NCBI GenBank assembly: GCA_009377755.1
Contig: WHTM01000032.1
Coordinates: 1-58,399, forward strand
From: Hyphomicrobiales bacterium
GTDB lineage: Bacteria > Pseudomonadota > Alphaproteobacteria > Rhizobiales > Xanthobacteraceae
Direction: 5' to 3'
Length of the DNA: 58,399 nucleotides
Made by a program: the position numbers and the translations under genes. Position 1 is the stretch's first letter. The number at the start of each line of letters is the position of its first letter. The notes under the pieces were generated by a model, which saw only the letters and a list, made by a program, of their open reading frames with translations, was not told the origin of the DNA and did not search any database. Below, in pieces: positions 1 through 7,377 of this stretch.

Positions 1-634
1 CGGACAGATGCGCCGCGGTTGCCTTCATCGCCGCGGCGCTCTGGCCGACCATGCGCAGCAACGTCTCGATCCGTTCGCGGAACGCCACGATCGCCCCTTC
101 GATCAAGGTTCGGCGGCTTTCCTTGGCCGCCATGTCGTCGCGTTCCCTCTCGACGCGCCGGCGCTCGGTGACGTCCTCGTGGGTGACCACCCAGCCGCCG
201 TCGAGCATCGGCTGGTTCAGCGCATGCACGACGCGGCCATCCCCGGCCTCGATCAGCCATGACGAGGTCTTGCCCGCCGCGACTTTGCTGAGGATGTCGC
301 TGCAATATTTGTCGGGATCGCCGGTGAACACCCCCGTCGCCCTGCGGTGCTCGATCAACTGGCGCAACGTGCAGCCCGGCCTCACCACGTCCGGCGAGAG
401 CTTGTACATGTCGAGATAACGTTGGTTGCAAACGACGATCCGCGTCGTCGCGTCGAACATGCACAGCCCCTGATTCATATTGTGCAGGGCGTCGGCGAAT
501 TGCCGGTTGTGTCGGCGCACCGTCCGACTCCTGAGGCCCATCGCGGCGAACGGCAGCAGTATGACCACGGCTGCCGCCAGCGCCGGCAACCGCCAATCCG
601 CCGCAAGCCAGTCTTGGGCCAGAAAGTCGATCAT
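1..634 (-). CDS. PAS-domain sensor, probably methyl-accepting chemotaxis protein (3'-truncated by window)
   Basis: Reading leftwards from the ATG at 634, an open frame runs off the window edge, so only the first 211 codons are seen. Residues about 14-31 form one hydrophobic membrane segment. It is followed by a PAS domain carrying the NMNQGLCMFD and NQRYLDMYKL signatures typical of the PAS_7 family in Bradyrhizobium-like chemotaxis receptors, ending with a WVVTHEDVTERR linker. The last visible residues (TLLRMVGQSAAAMKATAAHL) look like the start of the helical MCP signalling bundle, which would continue outside the window. Role: membrane-anchored sensing passed on to CheA/CheW or a kinase. The output domain is not visible, so a histidine kinase or diguanylate cyclase remains possible. 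Confidence 0.75.
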   Translation of the reverse strand, partial: MIDFLAQDWLAADWRLPALAAAVVILLPFAAMGLRSRTVRRHNRQFADALHNMNQGLCMFDATTRIVVCNQRYLDMYKLSPDVVRPGCTLRQLIEHRRATGVFTGDPDKYCSDILSKVAAGKTSSWLIEAGDGRVVHALNQPMLDGGWVVTHEDVTERRRVERERDDMAAKESRRTLIEGAIVAFRERIETLLRMVGQSAAAMKATAAHLS

Positions 635-815
635 TTCGCGTCCCCGACTCCGATCGTGGGAGTATTGCGGCCACGGATTTCATCGAGGTTAACGCGCCGG
701 CAACCAAACCGAGTCGGGCGGATGTGGCGGCGGCCCTTTCCTTCAGCGCCATAACCCGTGGACGCGCGCCGAAAGACCTGGACGCCGGCACCGCCGACCG
801 TAGAGTGGCCGGGCC

Positions 816-2159
816 ATGGCGGACTCCTTCGACCTCGTTCTCAAGGGCGGCACCGTCGTCAATCACGACGGAGAAGGCGCGCGGGACGTCGGCATCACCG
901 TCGGCCGTTTCGCTGCGATCGGCGACCTGTCGCGCGCATCGGCCGGCGCCGTGATCGATTGCCGCGGGCTGCACCTTCTACCCGGCGTGATCGACACTCA
1001 GGTCCATTTCCGCGAACCTGGCGGGACCCACAAGGAGGATCTCGAATCCGGTTCGCGCGGGGCGGTGCTCGGCGGCGTCACCGCCGTGTTCGAAATGCCG
1101 AACACCGATCCGCTGACGGTGACCGGCGCGGCGCTCGCCGACAAGGTCGGCCGGGCGCGCCACCGGATGCACTGTGACTTCGCCTTCTTCATCGGCGGCA
1201 CGCGCGAGAACACGGCGGAGCTTCCCGATCTGGAACGGCTGCCGGGATGCGCCGGCGTGAAGGTGTTCATGGGCTCGTCCACCGGCTCGCTCCTGGTGGA
1301 GGACGACGACGGCGTGCGCAACATCCTGCGCGTCATTCGCCGCCGCGCCTCATTCCATTCCGAGGATGAGCCGCGGCTGCGCGAGCGCCGGCACCTGCGC
1401 ATCGAAGGCGACCCGCGCTCGCATCCGGTCTGGCGCGATGAGGATGCCGCGCTGACCTGCACCACGCGGCTGGTGCGGCTGGCCCGCGAAACCGGCAAGC
1501 GCGTGCACGTCCTGCATGTGACGACCGCGCGGGAAATGGCGTTGCTGCGGGCGCACAAGGACGTGGCGTCGGTGGAAGTGACGCCGCACCACCTCACCAT
1601 GACGGCGCCGGAATGCTACGAGCGGCTCGGCGCGCTGGCACAGATGAATCCGCCTGTGCGCGATGCCGCCCATCGCGCAGCGCTATGGCACGGGCTCGCG
1701 CAGGGCGTCGTCGACGTGCTCGGCTCCGACCATGCGCCGCATACCCGCGAGGAGAAAGCCAAGCCCTATCCAGCGAGCCCCTCGGGCATGACGGGAGTGC
1801 AGACGCTGGTGCCGCTGATGCTCGACCACGTGCATGCCGGACGGCTGTCGCTGGCGCGGTTCGTCGACCTCACCAGCGCCGGGCCGGCGCGCCTGTTCGG
1901 CATCGCGCGCAAGGGACGCATCGCCGCGGGCTTCGACGCCGACCTGACGGTCGTCGATCTCGGCAGGCGGCAGACGATCACCGACGGCTGGGTCGCGTCG
2001 CGCGCCGGCTGGACGCCTTATGCCGGCGTAACGGTGATGGGCTGGCCGGTCGGCACGATCGTTCGCGGCCGCAAGGTGATGTGGGACGGCCAGATCTTGG
2101 AAGCAGCGCAAGGCGAGGCGGTCCGCTTTCTCGAAGCCTTGCCGCCGCAGGCCGCGTGA
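816..2159 (+). CDS. Dihydroorotase-like amidohydrolase
   Basis: The 447-residue protein has the layout of the cyclic amidohydrolase superfamily and matches proteins usually named dihydroorotase (pyrimidine synthesis, carbamoyl-aspartate to dihydroorotate). Visible landmarks are GVIDTQVHFREPG at residues 57-69, GVKVFMGSSTGSL with the candidate carboxylated Lys149, FHSEDE, VLHVTT, EVTPHHL and the catalytic-Asp segment GSDHAPH. The first histidine of the usual HxH metal pair is Gln62 here (Q-V-H), as I recall for a whole alphaproteobacterial subgroup. The name pyrC is therefore uncertain: it could be a non-catalytic partner or a related hydantoinase-type enzyme. The ATG at 816 starts directly on the conserved N-terminal beta-strand. 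It stands alone between divergent or unrelated genes. Confidence 0.85.
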   Translation: MADSFDLVLKGGTVVNHDGEGARDVGITVGRFAAIGDLSRASAGAVIDCRGLHLLPGVIDTQVHFREPGGTHKEDLESGSRGAVLGGVTAVFEMPNTDPLTVTGAALADKVGRARHRMHCDFAFFIGGTRENTAELPDLERLPGCAGVKVFMGSSTGSLLVEDDDGVRNILRVIRRRASFHSEDEPRLRERRHLRIEGDPRSHPVWRDEDAALTCTTRLVRLARETGKRVHVLHVTTAREMALLRAHKDVASVEVTPHHLTMTAPECYERLGALAQMNPPVRDAAHRAALWHGLAQGVVDVLGSDHAPHTREEKAKPYPASPSGMTGVQTLVPLMLDHVHAGRLSLARFVDLTSAGPARLFGIARKGRIAAGFDADLTVVDLGRRQTITDGWVASRAGWTPYAGVTVMGWPVGTIVRGRKVMWDGQILEAAQGEAVRFLEALPPQAA

Positions 2160-2335
2160 CGGGCTCCCGCCAAATTCCCGGCAGTGGGAAAAACGGCGTC
2201 ATTACGCGGACGTTTCAACCCGATTAGGGTTTTGTTGTCGCTTTTGCAGCGAAATGCAGGCGCGGCAAGCGGGGTTGTCCTCTACTGTCGCGCGTATCAT
2301 TTTTCGACGTGCGGCAGGCGCGTCGAGGCTGGCCG

Positions 2336-3100
2336 ATGAGCAACGACCTCGTATCCGTCCGGATGATGATCGTGTCCCAGCCGTCGCCGGATCGCGACAT
2401 CTGGCGGCAGGCGGCAGGACTAGCCTCGGTTCTGGTCGAAGCGACCAAAGCGGAGACGACCGCCGAGGCTAGCCAGATGCTGGCGCGAGCCGGCATCGAT
2501 GTCGTGCTGATCGACGCGGATTTTCCCGAGCCGCATCGCTCAGCGGTCGCGCGGGCAGCGCGGTCGGCGCGGTCGGCGCGGTCGCGGCCGGTCATCGTGC
2601 TCAGCGCCGCGAGCGATGCCGATGTTTTCGGCGTGGACGGGGACGGCGTCGTCACCAAGCCGTCGAACCTGGCCGAGGCCCAATATCTGATCGACCGGAT
2701 GCTGCGCGCGCGGATTCCCAACCGGGTCCTGATCGTCGACGATTCCAGCACGATGCGTGGCATCGTGCGGAAAATCCTCTTGGCGACGCGGTTTCCGCTC
2801 GAAGTGGCGGAGGCGGAAGAAGGCGGAGCGGCGCTCGCGCGCCTGCGCGAGGGCAGTTTCGATATCATCTTCCTCGACTACAACATGCCCGGCCTCAACG
2901 GCCTCGACGCGCTCGCCGAGATCAGGCGTGACCATCCGCGGCTCGAGGTGGTGATGATCACGTCCAGCGAGGACGAAGCGATCGCGTCGCGCGTGCGGGC
3001 CGCGGGCGCTGCGGCATTTCTGAAGAAGCCGTTCTTCCCCGCCGATATCGACGCGGTGCTGTACGCCTTCTGCGGATTGCGTGCGATACCGATGCGGTAG
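2336..3100 (+). CDS. Response regulator with two receiver-like domains
   Basis: The 254-residue protein holds two receiver (CheY-like) folds. The C-terminal one (about residues 120-254) is complete: the acidic pair in VLIVDDSS, the phosphorylatable Asp in FLDYNMPG, the Ser/Thr switch in MITSSEDEA and the Lys in FLKKPFF. The N-terminal half has receiver-like strands (MMIVSQPS, VVLIDADFPEP, PVIVLSA, VVTKPSN) but lacks the paired acidic residues, so it is probably a non-phosphorylated receiver. There is no output domain, so it should act by protein-protein contact, as CheY or Spo0F do. The ATG at 2336 (MSNDLV) is preferred over an in-frame start at 2309 because it fits the fold. No kinase gene is adjacent. 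Confidence 0.85.
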   Translation: MSNDLVSVRMMIVSQPSPDRDIWRQAAGLASVLVEATKAETTAEASQMLARAGIDVVLIDADFPEPHRSAVARAARSARSARSRPVIVLSAASDADVFGVDGDGVVTKPSNLAEAQYLIDRMLRARIPNRVLIVDDSSTMRGIVRKILLATRFPLEVAEAEEGGAALARLREGSFDIIFLDYNMPGLNGLDALAEIRRDHPRLEVVMITSSEDEAIASRVRAAGAAAFLKKPFFPADIDAVLYAFCGLRAIPMR

Positions 3101-3101
3101 T

Positions 3102-3147
3102 GCATGATCCCCAACAAGTAGGAACCGGTTTTCGGACAAGATCATGC
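3102..3147. repeat. Palindromic intergenic repeat, GCATGATC type
   Basis: Terminal arms GCATGATC (3102-3109) and GATCATGC (3140-3147) are perfect inverted repeats, and the inner part contains CCGGTTTTCGG. I recognise this as a short extragenic palindrome common in Bradyrhizobium/Rhodopseudomonas-type genomes. It begins 2 bases after the response-regulator stop codon. Confidence 0.75.
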
Positions 3148-3154
3148 ACATGCA

Positions 3155-3190
3155 AAAAAACGTGCCCGGTTCCAATGCTGGGAACCGGGC
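3155..3190 (-). terminator. Rho-independent terminator for the 88-aa gene
   Basis: Perfect 10-bp stem GCCCGGTTCC (3164-3173) / GGAACCGGGC (3181-3190) with a 7-nt loop. On the minus strand the hairpin is followed by a run of seven T (complement of the A-run just left of it). It lies 15 bases after the stop codon of the minus-strand gene at 3205-3471. Confidence 0.85.
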
Positions 3191-3204
3191 AAGCGATACC
3201 CGCG

Positions 3205-3471
3205 CTACTGCCGGGCGACGTCAAGCGAATATTCGCCGTTGCGCACCCGGGCCGCGAGCGTCTCGGCATATTCCGCTGCGGCATCCTCCCCGTAGGTGGC
3301 GACCAGTTCCGCGAAGGCGGCGAACAGGCAGGCCTGTGCCATGCAGTCATCGTCGATGCCGTCGTGGCGGGCCTCGGCCCAGGCTTCATTGAGATAGCCG
3401 AGCGCGACGCGCTTCTGCTCCTGGTCCGGGATCGTCTCCCGATCCGCATATCCGCGCGTTCCCTGATCCAT
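3205..3471 (-). CDS. Conserved hypothetical protein, 88 aa
   Basis: Acidic small protein (MDQGTRGYADRETIPDQEQ...) with one helical region rich in Ala and Glu (AQACLFAAFAELVATYGEDA). I recognise similar short proteins as conserved in Bradyrhizobium relatives but know no function. The ATG at 3471 is preceded by AAAGG at good spacing and is chosen over an in-frame TTG at 3492. The gene has its own terminator downstream, which supports its being real. No signal peptide or membrane segment is visible. Confidence 0.7.
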   Translation of the reverse strand: MDQGTRGYADRETIPDQEQKRVALGYLNEAWAEARHDGIDDDCMAQACLFAAFAELVATYGEDAAAEYAETLAARVRNGEYSLDVARQ

Positions 3472-3611
3472 GACGACCTTTTGGCGGCTCAATTGGCCGC
3501 GTAGCTCCTCTGCCGCTTTGGCAAATTAACACGCGGCGGGCGTGCGCCTATCGGTTCCTTGCGGAAGGGTTAACTCGCCAGGCCCAACGACGAGGCCCTG
3601 TGGACAAGGCG

Positions 3612-3986
3612 CTAATTGGCGTAGCGGCCGGTGATATCGCGCGCGATGCGCGAGCCTTCTTCCAGGTAGCGGCGGATGGCGAAGTCGGCGGCCGGCGTGC
3701 AGGTGCGGTAGGTTTGCTGGAAGCCCTGGTAGCCGCGGTTGAAGCTGGCGATCACGCGGGTACGCCGCTCGCCGCTCGGCACCTCGGCGTCGATCAGCGC
3801 CTGCATCTCGTTGCGCCACTTCTGCCCCTCCTTGGCGCCGCAGATGGTGCGCAGGTAGTGCAGGGCGCCGAGGATTTCCGACAGGCGCGCCAAGTCGCCG
3901 TCGAAAGGTGCCGGCGCCTGCGCACGCAAAGGCGCGGCGCCAAGCGCGAGCAGGATCGGGGCGACGATGAGGGAACGGTGCAACAT
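3612..3986 (-). CDS. TIGR02301 family secreted protein
   Basis: The 124-residue protein starts with a clear signal peptide (MLHRSLIVAPILLALGAAPL, cleavage likely after LRAQA). The mature part contains LGALHYLRTICG, WRNEM, RRTRVIASFNRGYQGFQ and CTPAAD, which I recognise as the alphaproteobacterial TIGR02301 family of unknown function. The cysteines in RTICG and RTCTP could pair in the periplasm. The ATG at 3986 is chosen because it opens the signal peptide. The longer frame reaching 4055 adds unrelated residues. It lies downstream of the NUDIX gene in the same direction, an arrangement I recall from related genomes. Confidence 0.85.
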   Translation of the reverse strand: MLHRSLIVAPILLALGAAPLRAQAPAPFDGDLARLSEILGALHYLRTICGAKEGQKWRNEMQALIDAEVPSGERRTRVIASFNRGYQGFQQTYRTCTPAADFAIRRYLEEGSRIARDITGRYAN

Positions 3987-4078
3987 GGTCAAACCGATAG
4001 CCTCAGCACATATGCGTCGCCCAAAGAGTCGAGGGCAAGGATTGAACGCAATCATGGTTCAAATCCACACTCAGTGTC

Positions 4079-4158
4079 ATGGCCGGCCTTGTGCCGGCCA
4101 TCTCGCTTAGGTTGGCACTGTGCCCTCCTAGCGAGGTCACCGGGACAACCCCGGTGAC
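4079..4158. repeat. Two short perfect hairpins between NUDIX and TIGR02301 genes
   Basis: ATGGCCGGC/GCCGGCCAT at 4079-4087/4093-4101 and GTCACCGGG/CCCGGTGAC at 4136-4144/4150-4158 are perfect 9-bp stems with 5-nt loops. Neither is followed by a T-run. They are best read as extragenic palindromes that may stabilise or terminate the NUDIX transcript. Confidence 0.6.
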
Positions 4159-4169
4159 GACAGTCGGAG

Positions 4170-4634
4170 TCACGGCGCCGCGGCGGCGGTGGCCCCGGTG
4201 CGCGCCAGCCGGAATGCGGTGGCGATGATGTCGGGCAGGCCCTCGGTGGCCTTCAAGCCGGCGATCTCGCGCGGGTTCATCCAGAAGCCTTCGGCCAGTT
4301 CTTCGCTCGGGCAAAACTCGCCGGCAATCCAGCGGGCGGCGAAGGGCAGCACCACGAAATGCCGCTCGACCTTTCCGTCCGCGTCGCGGATCACCACGTT
4401 ACGGTAGCCGGCAAGCGCGATCGGCATCACCTCCATCGAGGTCTCCTCCATGACCTCGCGCACCACGGCCTCGTGAAGCGTCTCGCCGATCTCGACGACG
4501 CCGCCGGGCAGCGTATAGACGCCGGTGACCGGCGGGCGCGTGCGCTTCACCAGCAGCACCTGGCCGGCGCGGAAGATCGCGGCTGAGACGGCGAGGAAGG
4601 GACGTCGGGGATAGGCTCTGGGATCGTCGGTCAC
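4170..4634 (-). CDS. NUDIX hydrolase
   Basis: The protein (154 residues from a GTG at 4634) carries a complete Nudix box, starting GGVVEIGE and ending REVMEET, with the G-x5-E-x7-REUxEE pattern. It should hydrolyse a nucleoside diphosphate linked to another group (Nudix); the substrate cannot be read from the sequence. The strand LAVSAAIFRAGQVLLVKRTR precedes the box, and an SEELAEGFWM helix follows. The frame could be extended to a TTG at 4670, but the segment beginning VTDDPRAYPRRPFLAVSAAI matches the usual start of this family. Transcribed towards the TIGR02301 gene. Confidence 0.88.
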   Translation of the reverse strand: MTDDPRAYPRRPFLAVSAAIFRAGQVLLVKRTRPPVTGVYTLPGGVVEIGETLHEAVVREVMEETSMEVMPIALAGYRNVVIRDADGKVERHFVVLPFAARWIAGEFCPSEELAEGFWMNPREIAGLKATEGLPDIIATAFRLARTGATAAAAP

Positions 4635-4678
4635 GATGTGCTTGTAGGCTAAGCTGCGTGCCTTCTGCAACGCGCCTT

Positions 4679-4755
4679 GTGCCCCGGACGCGGTGCAAAG
4701 CGAAGCATTGCACCGCAGAGCCGGGGCCGTTCCAAATGCTGGAACGGTCCCGGTC
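4679..4755. repeat. GTGCCCCGGACGC repeat, copy 1
   Basis: Begins GTGCCCCGGACGCGGTGC and contains TTGCACCGC and GCCGGGGCC followed by CCGTTCCAAATGCTGGAACGG. It shares its order of segments with copies at 10004-10162, 21813-21927 and 24318-24447. This copy appears shorter and lies immediately upstream of the SRAP gene. Confidence 0.65.
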
Positions 4756-4771
4756 CAGTTGGGAAATCGGC

Positions 4772-5557
4772 ATGTGCGGACGCTACGCCATCACCTCGAC
4801 GCCGGAAGCGATCCGGCAGTTGCTCGGCTACCTGGAGCAGCCGAACTTCCCGCCGCGCTACAACGTCGCCCCGACGCAGCCGATCCCGATCGTGCGGCTG
4901 GAGCAGGGCGCGCGCCGCTTCGCGCTGGTGCGCTGGGGCCTGATCCCGGCATGGGTCGAGGATCCAAGGACCTTCTCGCTGGTGATCAACGCACGCGGCG
5001 ACAATGTTCTCTCCAAGCCCGCGTTCCGCAACGCCATGCGCTACCGCCGCTGCCTCATTCCCGCCGACGGCTTCTACGAATGGCAGGAGATCGGCGGCGG
5101 CCCGCGGCGTCCGTTCTACGTTCACGCTAAGGACGGCGCGCCGTTCGCCTTTGCCGGACTGTGGGAGGTGTGGAGCGGACCGAACGGCGAGGAGATGGAG
5201 ACCGCGGCGATCGTCACCACCGACGCTAACCGCGCGCTGCGGCCGATCCATCCGCGCATGCCGGTGATCCTTGCGCCGGAGGCGTACGACCTGTGGCTCG
5301 ACTGCCGCAACGTCGATGCCGAAACCGCGGCCGCGCTGATCGCGCCGCCGCCGGAGGATTTGCTCGAGGCCTATCCGGTGTCAATGGCGGTGAACCGTCA
5401 TGCGAATGACGATGCGAGCTTGATCGCACCGGTAACGGAGGAGCAGGCGAAGGCGGAGGGAGACAGAGGCGCAAGCGGCATCGCCCGAGCCAAAACCCGC
5501 CAAGCCGGCGAAGCGCAACAAGGACGACCAGCAGCCGTCCCTGTTTTGAATTGCTGA
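4772..5557 (+). CDS. SOS response-associated peptidase family protein (SRAP/YedK)
   Basis: The start MCGRYAI places Cys2 at the N-terminus, which after Met removal is the nucleophile that forms a thiazolidine crosslink to abasic sites in single-stranded DNA (HMCES/YedK family). Also visible are RYNVAPTQ, FALVRWGLIPAW, VINARGD, the catalytic Glu region IPADGFYEW, and IHPRMPVIL. Its length (261 aa) is a little above the family norm because of a Lys/Ala-rich, low-complexity C-tail after residue 220. The in-frame extension to 4658 is rejected because an internal Cys2 would be lost and that stretch is a repeat. Role: protection of abasic sites at replication forks. Confidence 0.93.
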   Translation: MCGRYAITSTPEAIRQLLGYLEQPNFPPRYNVAPTQPIPIVRLEQGARRFALVRWGLIPAWVEDPRTFSLVINARGDNVLSKPAFRNAMRYRRCLIPADGFYEWQEIGGGPRRPFYVHAKDGAPFAFAGLWEVWSGPNGEEMETAAIVTTDANRALRPIHPRMPVILAPEAYDLWLDCRNVDAETAAALIAPPPEDLLEAYPVSMAVNRHANDDASLIAPVTEEQAKAEGDRGASGIARAKTRQAGEAQQGRPAAVPVLNC

Positions 5558-5577
5558 CGGATCGGCGCGATCTCACC

Positions 5578-5686
5578 CCGCCCTCATCCTGAGGAGGCGC
5601 GAAGCGCCGTCTCGAAGGACGAGGGCGGCCCGCATGGTTCGAGACGCGCAGCTTCGCTGCGCTCCTCACCATGAGGGCCGGGAGAG
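5578..5686. repeat. CCTCATCCTGAGGA repeat, copy 1
   Basis: Complete copy: CCTCATCCTGAGGAGGCGCG, CGTCTCGAAGGAC, ATGGTTCGAGACGC, GCTCCTCACCATGAGG. The two halves pair as GTCTCGAA/TTCGAGAC and CCTCAT.../...ATGAGG. Further copies lie at 8396-8512 and 23083-23199, with a right half at 7302-7367. Confidence 0.8.
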
Positions 5687-5742
5687 ATTTGGCCCGCAGC
5701 ATCCAAGCATCCGATCGTGCATTCGAGTCTAATCATCTCCTT

Positions 5743-6049
5743 TAGCCAACGCTCCGCCGCCCGTATTCTTGTGTCGGCGCCGGATCCACCCTCGTCTGTT
5801 CCTTCTGTTTCCTCTCCTCAAGGCGAGGGGAGAGGAGCGCCCGCCGTTCATCCGGCCCTCGTCCAGCCATTGAAGGCAGACCCCAGTAGTGGGCCGGCGT
5901 AGCGGTTGCGCTTGCGCAAACTGGTACACTTGTTTGCGCTGACCCGGGGCCTCTCGAGTGCCCGGCTGACGAGGCCGGACCCACCGATCTCGGGTTTACC
6001 CGAGATCGGCACTTGAGGATGCGCAAGTCGGGCAAGCCCGACTTGCGTG
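5743..6049. repeat. CCGCCGCCCGTATTCTT repeat region, copy 1
   Basis: Starts CCAACGCTCCGCCGCCCG and ends with two perfect palindromes, CTCGGGTTTACCCGAG and CAAGTCGGGCAAGCCCGACT. The same ordered set of segments recurs at 37184-37337. Confidence 0.7.
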
Positions 6050-6193
6050 GCGCCGCACCCCGCTCCATCAACTGGCGTCACCGGTTGACGCCCCTCGATG
6101 AGCGAGGCGGGAAGGGATTATACGGGAGGTTTGTGGGGCGGGGATAAGATTCCTAATATTCTATATGCCATTGGCAAAGCTGCATATTCAGCG

Positions 6194-6305
6194 GTCGTCA
6201 CCGCGAAGGCGGGGACCATAACCCCTGTTCACCGCTGTTCTCGCAATGATCGCACGGCTGCGGATTACTGGATTCCGGCCCTCGCTCCGCTCGGCCGGAA
6301 TGACG
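6194..6305. repeat. GGCGGGGACC...GGATTCCGG repeat, copy 1
   Basis: Begins GTCGTCACCGCGAAGGCG, ends ACTGGATTCCGGCCCTCG...CTCGGCCGGAATGACGG. A second copy is at 7378-7486. The type is familiar from many proteobacterial genomes. It ends about 55 bases upstream of the relB start. Confidence 0.75.
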
Positions 6306-6360
6306 GACACTGGAATTTTCGACGTTATGCGCTACATTGTAGCCCAAGGAGAATGTCCCC

Positions 6361-6624
6361 ATGCCCGCCAATTCCATTGTCCGCGCCCGTATCGACAAGC
6401 GCGTCAAGGACGAAGCCGCTGCGGTGCTCGCCGCCGTGGGCCTGACCGTGTCCGATGCCTTCCGGCTGATGATGGTGCGCATCGCTAACGACAAGGCGCT
6501 GCCGTTCGAGCCGCTCGTGCCCAATGCCAAGACGATCGAGGCGATGAAGGCGGCGCGCCGCGGCGAGCTTGTCACCGTCGGCAGCGCGAAGGACCTGCTG
6601 GCGGATTTGAATGCGGACGATTAG
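6361..6624 (+). CDS. Type II antitoxin, RelB/DinJ family
   Basis: The 87-residue protein starts with the ribbon-helix-helix strand MPANSIVRARIDKRVKDEA and continues AVLAAVGLTVSDAFRLMMVR, the RelB/DinJ pattern. It should dimerise, bind its own promoter and neutralise the co-encoded YafQ-like RNase. AAGGAG stands 7 bases before the ATG. It overlaps the toxin frame by 14 bases, which implies translational coupling. The antitoxin looks intact, whereas the toxin is frameshifted. Confidence 0.88.
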   Translation: MPANSIVRARIDKRVKDEAAAVLAAVGLTVSDAFRLMMVRIANDKALPFEPLVPNAKTIEAMKAARRGELVTVGSAKDLLADLNADD

Positions 6625-6891
6625 GCGCACCAATCAATTCAAGCGCGATTACAAACGCGAGAAGTCCGGCCGGCACGGCCGCAGGCTCGACGCTATGCTG
6701 CTGGAAGCGGTCGGCATGCTTGCGGCGGACCAACCGCTGCCGCGACGCTTCTTCGATCATCCGTTGTCCGGCGAATGGAGTGATCACCGCGACTGCCACA
6801 TCCGGCCGACCTCGTGCTGATCTATCGCAAGCCGGATGACGAGAGTCTGGAACTCGTGCGGCTCGGGTCGCATAGCGAGCTTGGGTTTTGA
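6611..6891 (+). pseudogene. YafQ-family mRNA interferase toxin, frameshifted
   Basis: The first 66 codons read as a normal YafQ (MRTIRRTNQFKRDYKREK ... HPLSGEWSDHRDCHIRP). One base is missing after 6808, so the frame ends at a TGA at 6818-6820. In the next frame the remainder is perfect: DLVLIYRKPDDESLELVRLGS, then HSELGF and a stop at 6889-6891. The lost part holds the residues equivalent to Asp67, Arg83, His87 and Phe91 of E. coli YafQ, so the toxin should be inactive unless ribosomes shift or the base is a sequencing error. Confidence 0.85.
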
Positions 6892-6938
6892 TGGGGTAGC
6901 TTGAAACGCAACGAAGCCGAATCAATTCTTCATACAAG

Positions 6939-7283
6939 CTAGGGATTCCCACTACCGTTAGCGGCTTGGACGTGCTCAGCCATGATGCGAGCGATAGAAT
7001 CAGGCGTGACTCCAAACTGATCGGTGTAGTCCTTCAGCGCTTTTGCCAGACTATATGCCGCGACGAAATCTCCTGCCCATGCCAATGCTAATTGATCCTG
7101 AATTACGTTGACCTTCTGACGCAAGCCCGAGATTGCGATTCCAAAATCACGCGCAAAAACCTCAGGTACTTGCCCGATGGTCGGAAGAACCTGAAGATCG
7201 CTTTGTTCTCCCCCGCGTGATAGCAAGGCATCTCCCAGGAGTACTGGGTGGTTCTTGTAAGAGAATCCAGCAATAATCGTCAT
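6939..7283 (-). CDS. Hypothetical protein, possible Ntn-hydrolase-like fragment
   Basis: 114 residues from ATG 7283. The beginning MTIIAGFSYKNHPVLLGDAL and the later LALAWAGDFVAAYSLAKAL resemble the strand pairs of self-compartmentalising peptidase-like (Ntn) proteins, where a WAG motif is common; this is a weak impression. The protein stops soon after (EHVQAANGSGNP), shorter than a full Ntn domain, so it may be C-terminally truncated. Its composition is less GC-rich than its neighbours, and repeat DNA begins 19 bases upstream. Confidence 0.45.
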   Translation of the reverse strand: MTIIAGFSYKNHPVLLGDALLSRGGEQSDLQVLPTIGQVPEVFARDFGIAISGLRQKVNVIQDQLALAWAGDFVAAYSLAKALKDYTDQFGVTPDSIARIMAEHVQAANGSGNP

Positions 7284-7301
7284 TGCTGCCAACCTGCACG
7301 G

Positions 7302-7367
7302 CCCATGGTTCGAGACGCCCGCCTTCGCGGCGCTTCGGCGGGCTCCTCACCATGAGGCCGGGAGAGG
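7302..7367. repeat. CCTCATCCTGAGGA repeat, right half
   Basis: CCATGGTTCGAGACGCCCGC through GGGCTCCTCACCATGAGG and CCGGGAGAGG. It matches the right half of the copy at 8396-8512 with about two differences. The left half is missing. Confidence 0.8.
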
Positions 7368-7377
7368 CTGTGCCGCC

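Larger units (their letters stand above)
5558..6360. other. Repeat-rich gene-free stretch
   Basis: No credible gene. Three unrelated interspersed repeats sit in tandem here, at 5578-5686, 5743-6049 and 6194-6305, each listed separately. Open frames across this stretch are repeat translations: one ends EYGRRSVG exactly like a frame in the matching repeat near 37.2 kb. Confidence 0.7.

Noticed and set aside
5729-6081. Short minus-strand ORFs near 5.7-6.1 kb
   Set aside because: They are translations of an interspersed repeat, as the same ending occurs in the copy near 37.2 kb.
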